This document shows positions 1 to 8,314 of a stretch of 64,000 nt of DNA, in pieces (within the stretch, counting starts at the first letter, position 1; each line of letters opens with the position of its first letter). Both the position numbers and the translations under genes were made by a program. Source of the stretch: Acuticoccus kalidii (GTDB lineage: Bacteria > Pseudomonadota > Alphaproteobacteria > Rhizobiales > Amorphaceae). The notes beneath the pieces are model-generated. The model was not told the DNA's origin. It saw only the letters and a list, made by a program, of their open reading frames with translations, and searched no databases. Location of the stretch: the NCBI RefSeq assembly GCF_021556395.1, contig NZ_JAKGCS010000036.1, positions 310,001 through 374,000 of the forward strand, read 5' to 3'.

Positions 1-152
1 CCGACGAGGACATCGCGGCGACCCTCGAAATCGCGCCCGGCGAGGCGATTCTCGAAGTCGACCGGCTCGCGTTCGATCCGGCGGGCGACGTGATCGAGCA
101 CCGGATTCTGTCCGTGCGCAACAGCATCCATTACACCAACGACTTCACCTGA
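1..152 (+). CDS. GntR-family regulator, C-terminal end (UTRA domain), partial
   Basis: Only the last 49 codons are in the window; the gene enters from the left edge and stops with TGA at 150-152. The visible residues (EIAPGEAILEVDRLAF, then HRILSVRNSIHYTND) match the closing strands of a UTRA effector-binding domain, as found at the C-terminus of HutC-type GntR repressors. The DNA-binding half lies outside the window, so neither the ligand nor the target genes can be judged. The next gene downstream starts about 150 bases later on the same strand and is a signalling protein, so co-transcription is not obvious. Confidence 0.7.
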   Translation, partial: DEDIAATLEIAPGEAILEVDRLAFDPAGDVIEHRILSVRNSIHYTNDFT

Positions 153-301
153 ATGGCGCTGATGCCGGCCGGGGTGTGCAGCGCTCCGGGGCATTATCAA
201 ATGATGGGTTCATCTCTTCGCAAAGATGTTGCACGTAGAGGCCAGAGTGGGGGTGTGTTGAGGGTCGCAAGGCGGTTTTCCGTTCCTGCGACGCACGCCA
301 T

Positions 302-3300
302 TTGGGGTGTCTTCCGGCGGTGTTACGCTCGACGATCGCGCTAATCTCAGGGCTGGTATTGGGTTGCGTTCTGGCGATCCTGCAGGCGATCACGCCTGCG
401 ATGGCGCTCGACCTGGACGACGCCGAACGCAGCTGGCTCGAGGCCAATCGGAGGGTCAGCGTCGGCGTCGTCTCCGACAACGAGCCTTACTCCTTTTTCC
501 GCAACGGGCAGACGATGGGCTGGACCGTCGACGTTCTGCGCCGTGTGGCCGACATCGCCGGCTTCGAGTTCAATATCCGGCTCGGAACGTGGCCGGAGAT
601 CTATGACAGCTTCCGCAAAGGCGGGATCGACGTCATCGCGGACATCTCGCAGACCGCGGCCCGCAACGAATTCATCAATTTCACGGACGCCTACCATCTG
701 CGCCGGACCGTGGTTTTCCACAATGTCGGCCATCCGTTCGTCGATCCGACGGATCTCGACGCGATGCGGCAGAAGCGCATCGGCGTCATCAAGGACATTT
801 ATTACGGGACGGCCCTGCGCGAGGCGGGCTTTGACCTCGTGGAATATGACAGTTATCGCGACCTGATGGCCGCGCTCGCCTTCGGCTGGGTGGATGCCGC
901 CCTTGCGGCCGAGATGACGGGGCAGTTCTTCGCGCGCGAGAACGGTTTCTCGAACATCGCGGTCGCCGGCACGCTGCCTCTCGCGGGGGTGACGCTGGAG
1001 GATTTCCACCTCGGCACGCTGAAGACCGGCGACGCCGACGGGGCGATCCGTTCGCAGATTCTCAGTAAGGCCGTCGCGGCGCTTTCGACCGAGGACCTTG
1101 CGGCGATCACCGAGGAGTGGCTCGCTTACCGCACCGGCCGCAATCCGACGGCGCTGCCGCTGCGCCTCCTTCCCGAGGAGCAGGCCTTCATCGCCGAAGC
1201 GCCGCCGCTGAAGATCGGCTTCATCAGCGACTATGAGCCGTTCAGCTTCCTTTCGGCAGGGGTCGGCCAGGGGTTCGCGGTCGATCTCGCGCATGAGATC
1301 TCGGCCCGGACGGGGCTCGTTCTCGAACCGGTTTTCGACAATTGGTCGACCCTTCTCGACAATTTTCAGGCCGGCGATCTCGACATCATATCGAACATCT
1401 CGTTCACCGAGGACCGGGCCGCCTACACGCTGTTTTCGCGGGAGTATCACCGCATTCCGAACACGGTGTTCGTGCGCTCCGGGTTCGGGCCCTATCGGGG
1501 TCTCGACTCGCTGGTCGACAAGCGGGTCGGGATCGGCAAGGGCATCTATTACGCCGACACGCTTCAGGCGCGTCTGTCGAATGTCGTCACCTACGAGACC
1601 CAGGACGACATCTTGAAGGGGCTCGCGGCCGGCGAGGTCGACGTTGCGATCATGGCGCTGTCCAACGGGAACGCGATCATCCGCAAGCTCGGGCTCATCA
1701 ATATCGAGATCGGCGGCGAGTTCCTGATGGACGGGATCGAGCGGGAGGATCTGCGATACGGCATCTCCCCACAATTTCCCTATGCCCGAAGCATCATCGA
1801 TCGGGCGATGAGCGCGATCCCGTTCTCGCGCTGGAACGAGCTCGAGACGCGCTGGCTGGGGCCGGCTTTCGCGAGCCTTCACAGCGATCGCGCGCCGCTC
1901 ACGATGGCGGAGCGGGATTATCTCAGCGAGAAGGGGGTCATCAAAGCCTGTATCGATCCCGACATGGCGCCCTACACGGCGATCGACAAAGACGGCAAGT
2001 TCACCGGCATCGCCGCCGAAGTGATGAACCATCTCGCCAATCGGGGCGGCTTCACCTGGCAGGCGGTTCCCGTCGACATGCAGAGCAATCCCTTCGCGGC
2101 GACCAAGGGCCTCGATTGCGACGTGCTCCCGTTCGCGATGGTGAGCGGCCCGTCCTCCGACGATTGGCAATTGACGCTGCCTTATCTCGTTCTGCCGATG
2201 GTGGTCGCCGCACCGCTTCAGCATCCGTTCGTCGAAAGCGTCTCCGAGCTCGCCGGCGAGCGTGTGGGTGTCGTCGCCGGCCGTGGGCCTTACGAGATGC
2301 TCCGCGAGCGCTATCCGGGCGTCCGCTTCGAGGAGGTCGAGAGCGAAGAGGCGGGCATCCAGCGTGTTCGCGACGGCGAACTCGATGCAACGGTCGGCAC
2401 CCTCGCGACGCTCGGCTATCTGATCGCCGCGACGAATGTCGACGATATCAAGATCTCAGGCCGCATCGACGAATCCTGGCGCGCGGTGATCGCGACGCGC
2501 GCCGACGAGCCGCTCCTCGGCTCGCTGTTCTCCAAGCTCGTCGCCGGGCTCGACGAGAACGAGGTGCGCTCGATCCTCAACCAGCGGATCCTGGTGCAGA
2601 TCGAGGAGGATGTGAATTATACGCGCCTCGTCCAGCTCGGCCTCGTGGCGCTGCTGGCGCTTGCGATGGTGGTCTACTGGAACCGCAAGCTCCACCGGCT
2701 CAACGTCGCGCTCAACGCGACCAACCAGAAGCTCCACGAGGTCAGCATCACCGACTCGCTGACCGGCCTCTATAATCGCCACCATTTCGACGAGCGCGGC
2801 CGGGAGGAGTTCAGCCTGTGCGCGCGCAATGGCTGGCTGTTCTCGATCGCGATGATCGACGTCGACCATTTCAAGCCGATCAATGACGAGATGGGCCACG
2901 TGTTCGGCGATCTGTGCCTGAAGCACATCGCCGATGTCGTCCGCGCGCATTTCCCGAAGGACGGGGAGATCGTCGCCCGTTATGGCGGGGAGGAGTTCGT
3001 GATCTTCACGATGGGCGGGACGGCGGAGGATTTCGTCACGCGTCTCGAGGGCTTGCGCGCGGGGGTCGCGAACGGACCCGTCATGCAAGGCGACGCGACG
3101 CGCTCGCTGACGATCAGCATCGGCTGCCATGCCGGCGTGCCGTCGCCCGACCAGTCACTCGACGATGTCATCAAGCGCGCCGACGGAGCGCTCTACGAGG
3201 CCAAGGACCGGGGGCGGAACCAGCTCGTCGCCGAGATCGACGGGCGGACGGCATTGCGCGCCGGCGGCCTGTCGGGGCCGCCGGAACGCCGGTTCAATAT

Positions 3301-3304
3301 TTGA
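302..3304 (+). CDS. Membrane diguanylate cyclase with three periplasmic SBP_bac_3 sensor domains
   Basis: Predicted to make cyclic-di-GMP in response to periplasmic small molecules. A signal/anchor segment at about residues 8-33 is followed by three tandem amino-acid-binding-type domains (about 45-280, 300-530 and 545-765). Each opens with a recognisable first strand (VSVGVVSDNEPYSFF, LKIGFISDYEPFSFL, IKACIDPDMAPYTAI). One transmembrane helix at about 778-796 leads to a GGDEF domain with an intact GGEEF motif at 895-899. The RxxD inhibitory site expected five residues before GGEEF reads KDGE, so product inhibition through that site is probably absent. The start is uncertain: TTG at 302 or GTG at 320 both keep the signal segment, and neither has a strong ribosome site. 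The 3' end overlaps the convergent agmatinase gene by 11 bases. Domain calls are from pattern recognition; the ligands are unknown. Confidence 0.85.
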   Translation: MGCLPAVLRSTIALISGLVLGCVLAILQAITPAMALDLDDAERSWLEANRRVSVGVVSDNEPYSFFRNGQTMGWTVDVLRRVADIAGFEFNIRLGTWPEIYDSFRKGGIDVIADISQTAARNEFINFTDAYHLRRTVVFHNVGHPFVDPTDLDAMRQKRIGVIKDIYYGTALREAGFDLVEYDSYRDLMAALAFGWVDAALAAEMTGQFFARENGFSNIAVAGTLPLAGVTLEDFHLGTLKTGDADGAIRSQILSKAVAALSTEDLAAITEEWLAYRTGRNPTALPLRLLPEEQAFIAEAPPLKIGFISDYEPFSFLSAGVGQGFAVDLAHEISARTGLVLEPVFDNWSTLLDNFQAGDLDIISNISFTEDRAAYTLFSREYHRIPNTVFVRSGFGPYRGLDSLVDKRVGIGKGIYYADTLQARLSNVVTYETQDDILKGLAAGEVDVAIMALSNGNAIIRKLGLINIEIGGEFLMDGIEREDLRYGISPQFPYARSIIDRAMSAIPFSRWNELETRWLGPAFASLHSDRAPLTMAERDYLSEKGVIKACIDPDMAPYTAIDKDGKFTGIAAEVMNHLANRGGFTWQAVPVDMQSNPFAATKGLDCDVLPFAMVSGPSSDDWQLTLPYLVLPMVVAAPLQHPFVESVSELAGERVGVVAGRGPYEMLRERYPGVRFEEVESEEAGIQRVRDGELDATVGTLATLGYLIAATNVDDIKISGRIDESWRAVIATRADEPLLGSLFSKLVAGLDENEVRSILNQRILVQIEEDVNYTRLVQLGLVALLALAMVVYWNRKLHRLNVALNATNQKLHEVSITDSLTGLYNRHHFDERGREEFSLCARNGWLFSIAMIDVDHFKPINDEMGHVFGDLCLKHIADVVRAHFPKDGEIVARYGGEEFVIFTMGGTAEDFVTRLEGLRAGVANGPVMQGDATRSLTISIGCHAGVPSPDQSLDDVIKRADGALYEAKDRGRNQLVAEIDGRTALRAGGLSGPPERRFNI

Positions 3305-4247
3305 CGCCCGGCAGGACGCACAGCATCTCGTAGAGAAGGTTCGCGCCGATCAGCGCGGTGTTGCCGGACGGATCATAAGGCGGCGAGACCTCCACGAGAT
3401 CGCCGCCGATGAGATTGAGCCCACGGCAGCCGCGCACGATCTCGAGCGCCTGCCAGGTGGTGAGCCCGCCGATCTCGACCGTTCCCGTACCGGGCGCGAA
3501 GGCCGGGTCGAGCGAATCGATATCGTAGGTGAGATAGACCGGCCGGTCGGGTCCGATCTTGGCGCGCACCTCCTCCATCAGCGGGACGAGCGACTTGTGC
3601 CAGCAGGCTTCGGCCTGGACGACGGTGAAGCCCTTGTCGCGGGCCCAGTCGAAATCGGCGGGTGAATAGCCGGTGCCGCGCAGGCCGATCTGGAAGGTGT
3701 GGGCGGCGTCGAGGCAGCCGTCTTCATAGGCGCGGCGGAACGGCGTGCCGTGCGCGATCGCCTCGCCGAACATCTGCTCGTTGGTGTCGGCGTGCGCGTC
3801 GATATGGATGAGGGCGACCGGCCCGTGGCGCTTCGCCGCCGCCTTCAGGATCGGATAGGTGAGGGTGTGGTCGCCGCCCATCGTGAGCGGCGTCGCGCCG
3901 GTCGCGAAGATGGTGTCGAAGGCCGCCTCGATCCGCCGCACGGTGTCCTTGAGGTCGAACGTGTTGATCGCGACGTCGCCGATATCGGCGACCTGGAGCG
4001 ATTCAAACGGCCGCGCCCCGGTTCCCATGTTGAAGGGCCGCAGATTGCACGATTCCTGCCGGATCTGGCGCGGGCCGTGCCGCGTGCCGGAGCGGTTGGA
4101 CGCGCCGATATCCATCGGGACGCCGACAAAGCAGGCGTCGAGACCGTCGGCGCTGTCGGCCGAGGGAAGGCGCATCATCGTCGCCGGTCCGCCGAAGCGG
4201 GGCATGTCGTTGCCGCCGAGCGGCTGGTTGAATGATCGCTCGCTCAC
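3294..4247 (-). CDS. Agmatinase/ureohydrolase family enzyme
   Basis: Manganese ureohydrolase of 317 residues, the usual family length. The binuclear metal ligands are all visible: GGDHT (124-128), DAHAD (150-154) and DIDSLDP (242-248). The family hydrolyses guanidino compounds to urea plus an amine. Agmatine to putrescine is the commonest reaction, but guanidinobutyrate, guanidinopropionate and proclavaminate enzymes share these motifs, so the substrate is inferred only. The start is GTG at 4247, chosen because GAGAGG lies seven bases upstream; a TTG 30 bases further out lacks this. It sits about 50 bases downstream of the CoA-transferase gene on the same strand and may be the last gene of that unit. 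Its 3' end overlaps the convergent cyclase gene by 11 bases. Confidence 0.85.
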   Translation of the reverse strand: MSERSFNQPLGGNDMPRFGGPATMMRLPSADSADGLDACFVGVPMDIGASNRSGTRHGPRQIRQESCNLRPFNMGTGARPFESLQVADIGDVAINTFDLKDTVRRIEAAFDTIFATGATPLTMGGDHTLTYPILKAAAKRHGPVALIHIDAHADTNEQMFGEAIAHGTPFRRAYEDGCLDAAHTFQIGLRGTGYSPADFDWARDKGFTVVQAEACWHKSLVPLMEEVRAKIGPDRPVYLTYDIDSLDPAFAPGTGTVEIGGLTTWQALEIVRGCRGLNLIGGDLVEVSPPYDPSGNTALIGANLLYEMLCVLPGVKY

Positions 4248-4296
4248 CGCGGTCCTCTCATGGTCACTGCTCGGCAAGGCCGGATACGGGCGCCCG

Positions 4297-5523
4297 TCAC
4301 GGCGCGATACCGATAGCGCCTTCGTTGGCCATCGCGTCGATTTCCGCGTCGTCGTAGCCGAACGTCTTCAGGATCTCGCGGGTGTGCTCGCCATAGATCG
4401 GCGCGCCGCGGTCGATGCTGCCCGGCGTTTCGGAGAACTTCACCGGCAGGCCGATCGTGTTGACGGAACCGTGGCGCGAATGCTCGCACGGCACGATCAT
4501 GTCGCGCGCGATCGCCTGCGGATCCTGGTGCATTTCCCGCACCGAAAGGATCGGCCCGGCCGGCACGCCCGCCTTTTCGAGAATGTCGAGCCACTCGTCG
4601 CGGGTGCGGGTGATGAAGTGCGCCGTCAGCGCCTCGTCGAGCGCGTCGACATGGGTGAGGCGGTCGGTCGGGGTCGCGAAGCGCGGATCCTCCGCGAGCT
4701 CCGATGCGCCCATCGCCTCGACGAGGCGGCGCCAGTTCGCCTGGTTGGCGCCGCCGATATTGATCCAGCCGTCCTTGGTCGCGAACGCCTGATAGGGCGC
4801 GCTGAGGGGATGGCGTGAGCCGAGTGCGCCGGGGCTGTCGCCGGTCGCGAAGGCGATCGCGGAATGCCAATAGGAGAAGGTGATGCCGGCCTCGAACAGC
4901 GAGGTGTCGACCAACTGACCGCGTCCCGTCTGCGCGCGGCTGACGAGCGCCGCGCACACGCCCATCGTGGCGAGAATGCCGGCGGTGATGTCGGTGACGG
5001 GGGCCCCGGCCTTCACCGGCGGGCGGCCATGGCCTTCGCCGGTATAGCTCATGATGCCGCTCATTCCCTGGGCGACGAGGTCGAACCCGCCGCGCGTCGC
5101 ATAGGGACCGGAGCGGCCGAAGCCGGAGACGGCGCAATAGACGAGGCGGGGAAAGCGCTCGTGCAGCGTCTCGTAAGAGAGGCCGAGCTTTTCCATCGTG
5201 TCGTGGCGATAATTCTCGACGAGAACGTCCGCCTTTTCGAGCATCTTGAGGAGCGCGGCCTTGCCTGAGGCGGACTTGAGGTCGAGTGCGATGCCGCGCT
5301 TGTTGCGGTTCATCATCATGAAGGCGAACGAATCCTCGCCTTCGGTGCGCGGTTCGCCCGGCACGATGTCGCGCCGCGTGTCGTCACCGCCCGGCAGTCG
5401 CTCGACCTTGATGACGTCGGCGCCCATGTCGGCGAGCATCCGCCCGCAGGTGGGGCCCGCCATGACGTGGGCGAGCTCCAAGACGACGACGCCGGATAGC
5501 GGGCCCTTTTGCGCGCGTTCCAT
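4297..5523 (-). CDS. CaiB/BaiF class III CoA-transferase
   Basis: About 408 residues, typical for family III CoA-transferases, which move CoA between carboxylic acids through an aspartyl-CoA intermediate. The N-terminus carries the hallmark run LSGVVVLELAHVMAGPTCGRMLADMGA in pieces, including GADVIKVE and the NRNKRGIALDLKS block; the conserved aspartate is in GQLVDTSLFEAG. The ATG at 5523 was chosen because AGGAG precedes it by five to six bases; the upstream reading-frame extension has no such site. It lies downstream of the crotonase gene in the same direction (61 bases apart), so the two probably activate and then modify an acyl-CoA. The substrate is not evident from sequence; proximity to the TctCBA importer suggests an imported organic acid. 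Confidence 0.88.
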   Translation of the reverse strand: MERAQKGPLSGVVVLELAHVMAGPTCGRMLADMGADVIKVERLPGGDDTRRDIVPGEPRTEGEDSFAFMMMNRNKRGIALDLKSASGKAALLKMLEKADVLVENYRHDTMEKLGLSYETLHERFPRLVYCAVSGFGRSGPYATRGGFDLVAQGMSGIMSYTGEGHGRPPVKAGAPVTDITAGILATMGVCAALVSRAQTGRGQLVDTSLFEAGITFSYWHSAIAFATGDSPGALGSRHPLSAPYQAFATKDGWINIGGANQANWRRLVEAMGASELAEDPRFATPTDRLTHVDALDEALTAHFITRTRDEWLDILEKAGVPAGPILSVREMHQDPQAIARDMIVPCEHSRHGSVNTIGLPVKFSETPGSIDRGAPIYGEHTREILKTFGYDDAEIDAMANEGAIGIAP

Positions 5524-5584
5524 GAAAACTCCTGGAGGCAGATCAGATGGATTGAAGGGGGCGGGGGCTGGGTGCGGGTGGCGC

Positions 5585-6364
5585 TCAGCGCCCGACAAAG
5601 CGCGGCGTTTCCTTCCGCGCAAAGGCGTCGCGGCCGATGCGATAATCCTCGCTCTCGAAGCAGTCGAAGGCGGCGGCCTTCTCGGCTTCGGTGAGCGGCG
5701 CCGGGTCGGCGAGGCGGCGGATCATCTGCTTGTGGATGCGGTTCACCAAGGGTGCGGATTCGGCGATCCGCTGGGCTGTGCGCGCGGCGTCCGCGGCGAC
5801 CTCCTCGTCCGGCACCATGCGCGTGACGAGGCCGATCCGCTCGGCCTCGGCCGCACCGAAGACGCGCCCTTCGAGGAGCATCTCGAGCGTGCGGCGTGGG
5901 CCGATGAGGTCGGTCAGCATCGGCAACTCGTCATAATCGACATTGAGGCCGAGGCGGTTGATCGGGATGCCGAAGCGGCTCGACGTGCCACAAATGCGAA
6001 TGTCGCACTGGCTCGCGATCTCCATACCGCCGCCGACGCAGACACCGTGGATCTGCGCGATCGTGGGGTGCGGGCAGGCGGCGACCGCAAGGACGCTGGG
6101 GTTCGTCACCTCGGAATATTCCCGCGCGGCGGCGATGCCTTCGCGCGTGTCGTCGAACTCGGAAATGTCGCTGCCGGGGCAGAACGCCCGTTCGCCCGCG
6201 CCGCGCAGGACGACGCAGCGCACCGTGTCGTCGGCCGAGAGGGTCGTCATGATGGTGCCGAGCGCGTCGTACATCGCGCGCGACATCGCATTCAGCTTAT
6301 CGGGCTGCGACAGGGTGACGGTCGCGATCGGTCCATCTCGAGTGAGGTCGACGGTTCCGGCCAT
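5585..6364 (-). CDS. Enoyl-CoA hydratase/isomerase (crotonase) family protein
   Basis: Crotonase-fold protein of 259 residues. Oxyanion-hole segments are visible: the first (RAFCPGSDISEFDD) and the second (VGGGMEIASQCDIRI). The glutamate after GGG (the equivalent of Glu144 of rat hydratase) is present, but the position of the second catalytic glutamate (usually in a G-x-PE motif) reads GIPINRLGL. A classical two-glutamate hydratase mechanism is therefore doubtful, and isomerase, hydrolase or decarboxylase activity is possible. The ATG at 6364 has GAAGGGA upstream. It starts the minus-strand unit crotonase/CoA-transferase/agmatinase, divergent from the FadR-type regulator across a 106-base spacer that holds an operator-like dyad. 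Confidence 0.85.
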   Translation of the reverse strand: MAGTVDLTRDGPIATVTLSQPDKLNAMSRAMYDALGTIMTTLSADDTVRCVVLRGAGERAFCPGSDISEFDDTREGIAAAREYSEVTNPSVLAVAACPHPTIAQIHGVCVGGGMEIASQCDIRICGTSSRFGIPINRLGLNVDYDELPMLTDLIGPRRTLEMLLEGRVFGAAEAERIGLVTRMVPDEEVAADAARTAQRIAESAPLVNRIHKQMIRRLADPAPLTEAEKAAAFDCFESEDYRIGRDAFARKETPRFVGR

Positions 6365-6391
6365 GGTGGTCCCTTCGCATCGCTGGTGTCG

Positions 6392-6441
6392 TTGTTTTCC
6401 GTTCGGGCTGGACTATAGAATCGCGCCATGTTGTCTGACAA
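6392..6441 (+). promoter_or_regulatory. Candidate promoter and FadR-type operator in the divergent spacer
   Basis: The sequence TTGTCTGACAA at 6431-6441 is a perfect dyad and fits TNGTNNNACNA, the site consensus published for the FadR subfamily of GntR regulators. A promoter-like pair lies just upstream on the plus strand: TTGTTT (6392-6397) and TATAGA (6414-6419) with a 16-base spacer. The operator would then fall a few bases past the start of transcription of the regulator gene, as expected for auto-repression. The promoter boxes are a weaker call than the dyad. Confidence 0.6.
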
Positions 6442-6470
6442 CAACTGTGAGCAGCGAGGGATCCGGCACA

Positions 6471-7217
6471 GTGTCAGAGCGGAACGAGCGCGGCGAGGCG
6501 GGGGCGGACGCGGCGGAGCGGCGCGGCTCGGCGGCGCCGGACGTCATCGCGAGCGCGCTCGAGGACGAGATCGCGCGCGGCATCTATCCGGCCGATTCGC
6601 GGCTCCCGACCGAGCGCGAGCTTTGCGCCCGATTCGGCGCGAGCCGGGCGACGATCCGCGAGGCGATCTCGAAATTGAAGCATGACGGGATCGTCCGCAG
6701 CCGGCGCGGCTCCGGGGTCTATGTCGCCCGACCCGATAACAGCTTCCGTATGGCGCGTGCCGCGCCGACCCCGCGCGAGCAGGCGGAGATTTTCGAGTTG
6801 CGCATGATCGTCGAAACCGCAGGCGCGGCGCGGGCCGCCCTCCGCTGGGACGAGGACGACATGACCGCCATCGGTGAGGCGCTCGAGGCAATGCGCCGCG
6901 CCGCGGGGGACCGGGCGGCGACGGTCGACGCCGACACCACGTTCCATCTCGCGATCGCGCGGGCGACGGGAAACCGCTATTTCAACGACTTCGTGCGGCT
7001 TCTCGAAACGTCGCTGCGGACCAATGTCGCGCTGTCTTATTCGCCCGCCGATTGGGACGAGGAGCAGTTCCAGCGCAACTATTCTGAGCACGTTGCCATC
7101 CTTCGCGCCATCGAGGCGCGAGACGCTGAACGGGCGCGCGCCGCGATGCTGATCCACCTCGGGACAGCGGCCGATGACGCCGGCCTGACGGAAGTCTTGT
7201 CGAACCTGCGGCCCTGA
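6471..7217 (+). CDS. FadR-type (FCD) GntR transcriptional regulator
   Basis: About 248 residues. An N-terminal winged helix is recognisable (IASALEDEIARGIYP, LPTERELCARFGASRATIREAI, then GSGVYVA), followed by an all-helical FCD ligand domain. The FCD metal-site residues are plausible in the DADTTFHLAIARATGN segment and the later YSEHVAILRAI. GTG at 6471 is taken as the start; a GTG at 6447 is in the same frame and cannot be excluded. The gene sits between the divergent acyl-CoA genes and the TctCBA operon. The same 11-base operator pattern occurs on both sides of it (6431 and 7242), so it most likely represses itself and both neighbours until an organic acid or acyl-CoA ligand is present. This role is inference from layout. 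Confidence 0.85.
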   Translation: MSERNERGEAGADAAERRGSAAPDVIASALEDEIARGIYPADSRLPTERELCARFGASRATIREAISKLKHDGIVRSRRGSGVYVARPDNSFRMARAAPTPREQAEIFELRMIVETAGAARAALRWDEDDMTAIGEALEAMRRAAGDRAATVDADTTFHLAIARATGNRYFNDFVRLLETSLRTNVALSYSPADWDEEQFQRNYSEHVAILRAIEARDAERARAAMLIHLGTAADDAGLTEVLSNLRP

Positions 7218-7241
7218 TCAAAATTTGCGCAGAAGAATGAT

Positions 7242-7252
7242 TTGTCAGACTA
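7242..7252 (+). promoter_or_regulatory. Second FadR-type operator-like site, upstream of tctC
   Basis: TTGTCAGACTA fits the FadR-subfamily pattern TNGTNNNACNA and differs from the site at 6431 at only two positions. It lies about 75-85 bases before the TctC start, in the short spacer after the regulator gene. TTGTCA inside it could also serve as a -35 box with a poor -10 near 7265, in which case the regulator would block polymerase directly. The operator match is seen; the promoter reading is inference. Confidence 0.5.
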
Positions 7253-7326
7253 CTTGTTCTTCGCTTAACCTCCCGTTTGGATGCGGCACGCCTCGTAATC
7301 GACCTGCGAAGGATGCCTTCCTGACC

Positions 7327-8283
7327 ATGACGGGAGACGAAACGTTGCAACGGAAAACCACTTTCGCGGCCATCCTCATCGCCGCAGCCTCATTCGGCAC
7401 CGCATCGGCCCAGGCCCAGGAATTTCCCTGCGATAGCGTGGAATGGATCGTGGGCTGGGGCGCCGGCGGCGGCAGCGACACCTTCGCCCGCTCCATCGCG
7501 CCCGGCGTCAGCGACGCGCTCGGCGTGCCGGTGACGGTGATCAACATGCCCGGCGCCTCGTCGATCGTCGCGATGGAGGAGGTCCTCGGACGCGACGCCG
7601 ACGGTTGCACCCTCTTCAGCATCACCCCCGACCAGCTCACCAACGAGCTGACGGGCCTCACCGAGCTCTCTTATCGCGATCTCGACGCCGTGATGCGCGC
7701 CCATGTCGATATCGGCATGATGTACGGCGCGGGCGACGGCCTCCAGAGCTGGGACGATGTGACCAGCGCCAGCGAGGACGTTCTCGTCGGTGGCACCGGC
7801 GCAGCGAGCTTCGACGAGATCGTCGTCCAGATCGTGATGGACGATGCCGGCGTGCCGTACCGTTATATCCCCTACGAGAACGCGTCCGACATGCATGCCG
7901 ACCTCATCGGCGGCCGCCTGCACCTTATCTATGACGAGGTCAGCGTGATGAACCCGATGATCGAAGCCGGTCAGGTGACGCCGCTGTTGGCGCTCGCCGA
8001 CGAACGCCTTGAGGCCTTCCCCGACGTGCCGGCCGCCGGCGAGCTCGATTACACGGTGCCGCCGTCTTTGTGGCGCGGCGTGTCCGTCGCCGGTGACGCG
8101 CCGGAGGACGTGGTTGCGATGCTGGAAGCGGCCTTCTTGAAGGCGGCCGAAACCGAGGCCTACACCGAGTTCGAGGAAGGGCGGATGCTGAACCTTTATC
8201 CCGGAACGCTGGGCGCGGCCGACTTCACCAGCCTTCTCGATCGCGAGTTCGAGGCCTACCGGGCCGTGACGGAGTCCAAATGA
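7327..8283 (+). CDS. TctC-family periplasmic solute-binding protein (TTT system 1)
   Basis: Extracytoplasmic receptor of a tripartite tricarboxylate-type transporter, about 318 residues. A signal peptide ending near ASAQAQ is followed by the family opening PCDSVEWIVGWGAGGGSDTFAR, here split by the usual glycine run, and a later PGASSIVAMEEV segment. The start is either ATG at 7327 or TTG at 7345. The TTG has GGGAG eight bases before it and gives a cleaner signal peptide (Met-Gln-Arg-Lys-Thr), so it may be the true start. The family binds carboxylates and other small organic anions; this ligand is unknown. It is followed by TctB and TctA genes, and the upstream operator suggests control by the adjacent FadR-type regulator. 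Confidence 0.85.
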   Translation: MTGDETLQRKTTFAAILIAAASFGTASAQAQEFPCDSVEWIVGWGAGGGSDTFARSIAPGVSDALGVPVTVINMPGASSIVAMEEVLGRDADGCTLFSITPDQLTNELTGLTELSYRDLDAVMRAHVDIGMMYGAGDGLQSWDDVTSASEDVLVGGTGAASFDEIVVQIVMDDAGVPYRYIPYENASDMHADLIGGRLHLIYDEVSVMNPMIEAGQVTPLLALADERLEAFPDVPAAGELDYTVPPSLWRGVSVAGDAPEDVVAMLEAAFLKAAETEAYTEFEEGRMLNLYPGTLGAADFTSLLDREFEAYRAVTESK

Positions 8284-8314
8284 GCCACCGCGCGCGCTGC
8301 GAGGCATTCCGCCG

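Noticed and set aside
347-2224. A 625-codon open frame antisense to the diguanylate cyclase gene
   Set aside because: It lies opposite a clear multi-domain protein, and its composition (Arg, Asp, Glu, His-rich) is the usual mirror of a GC-rich gene.
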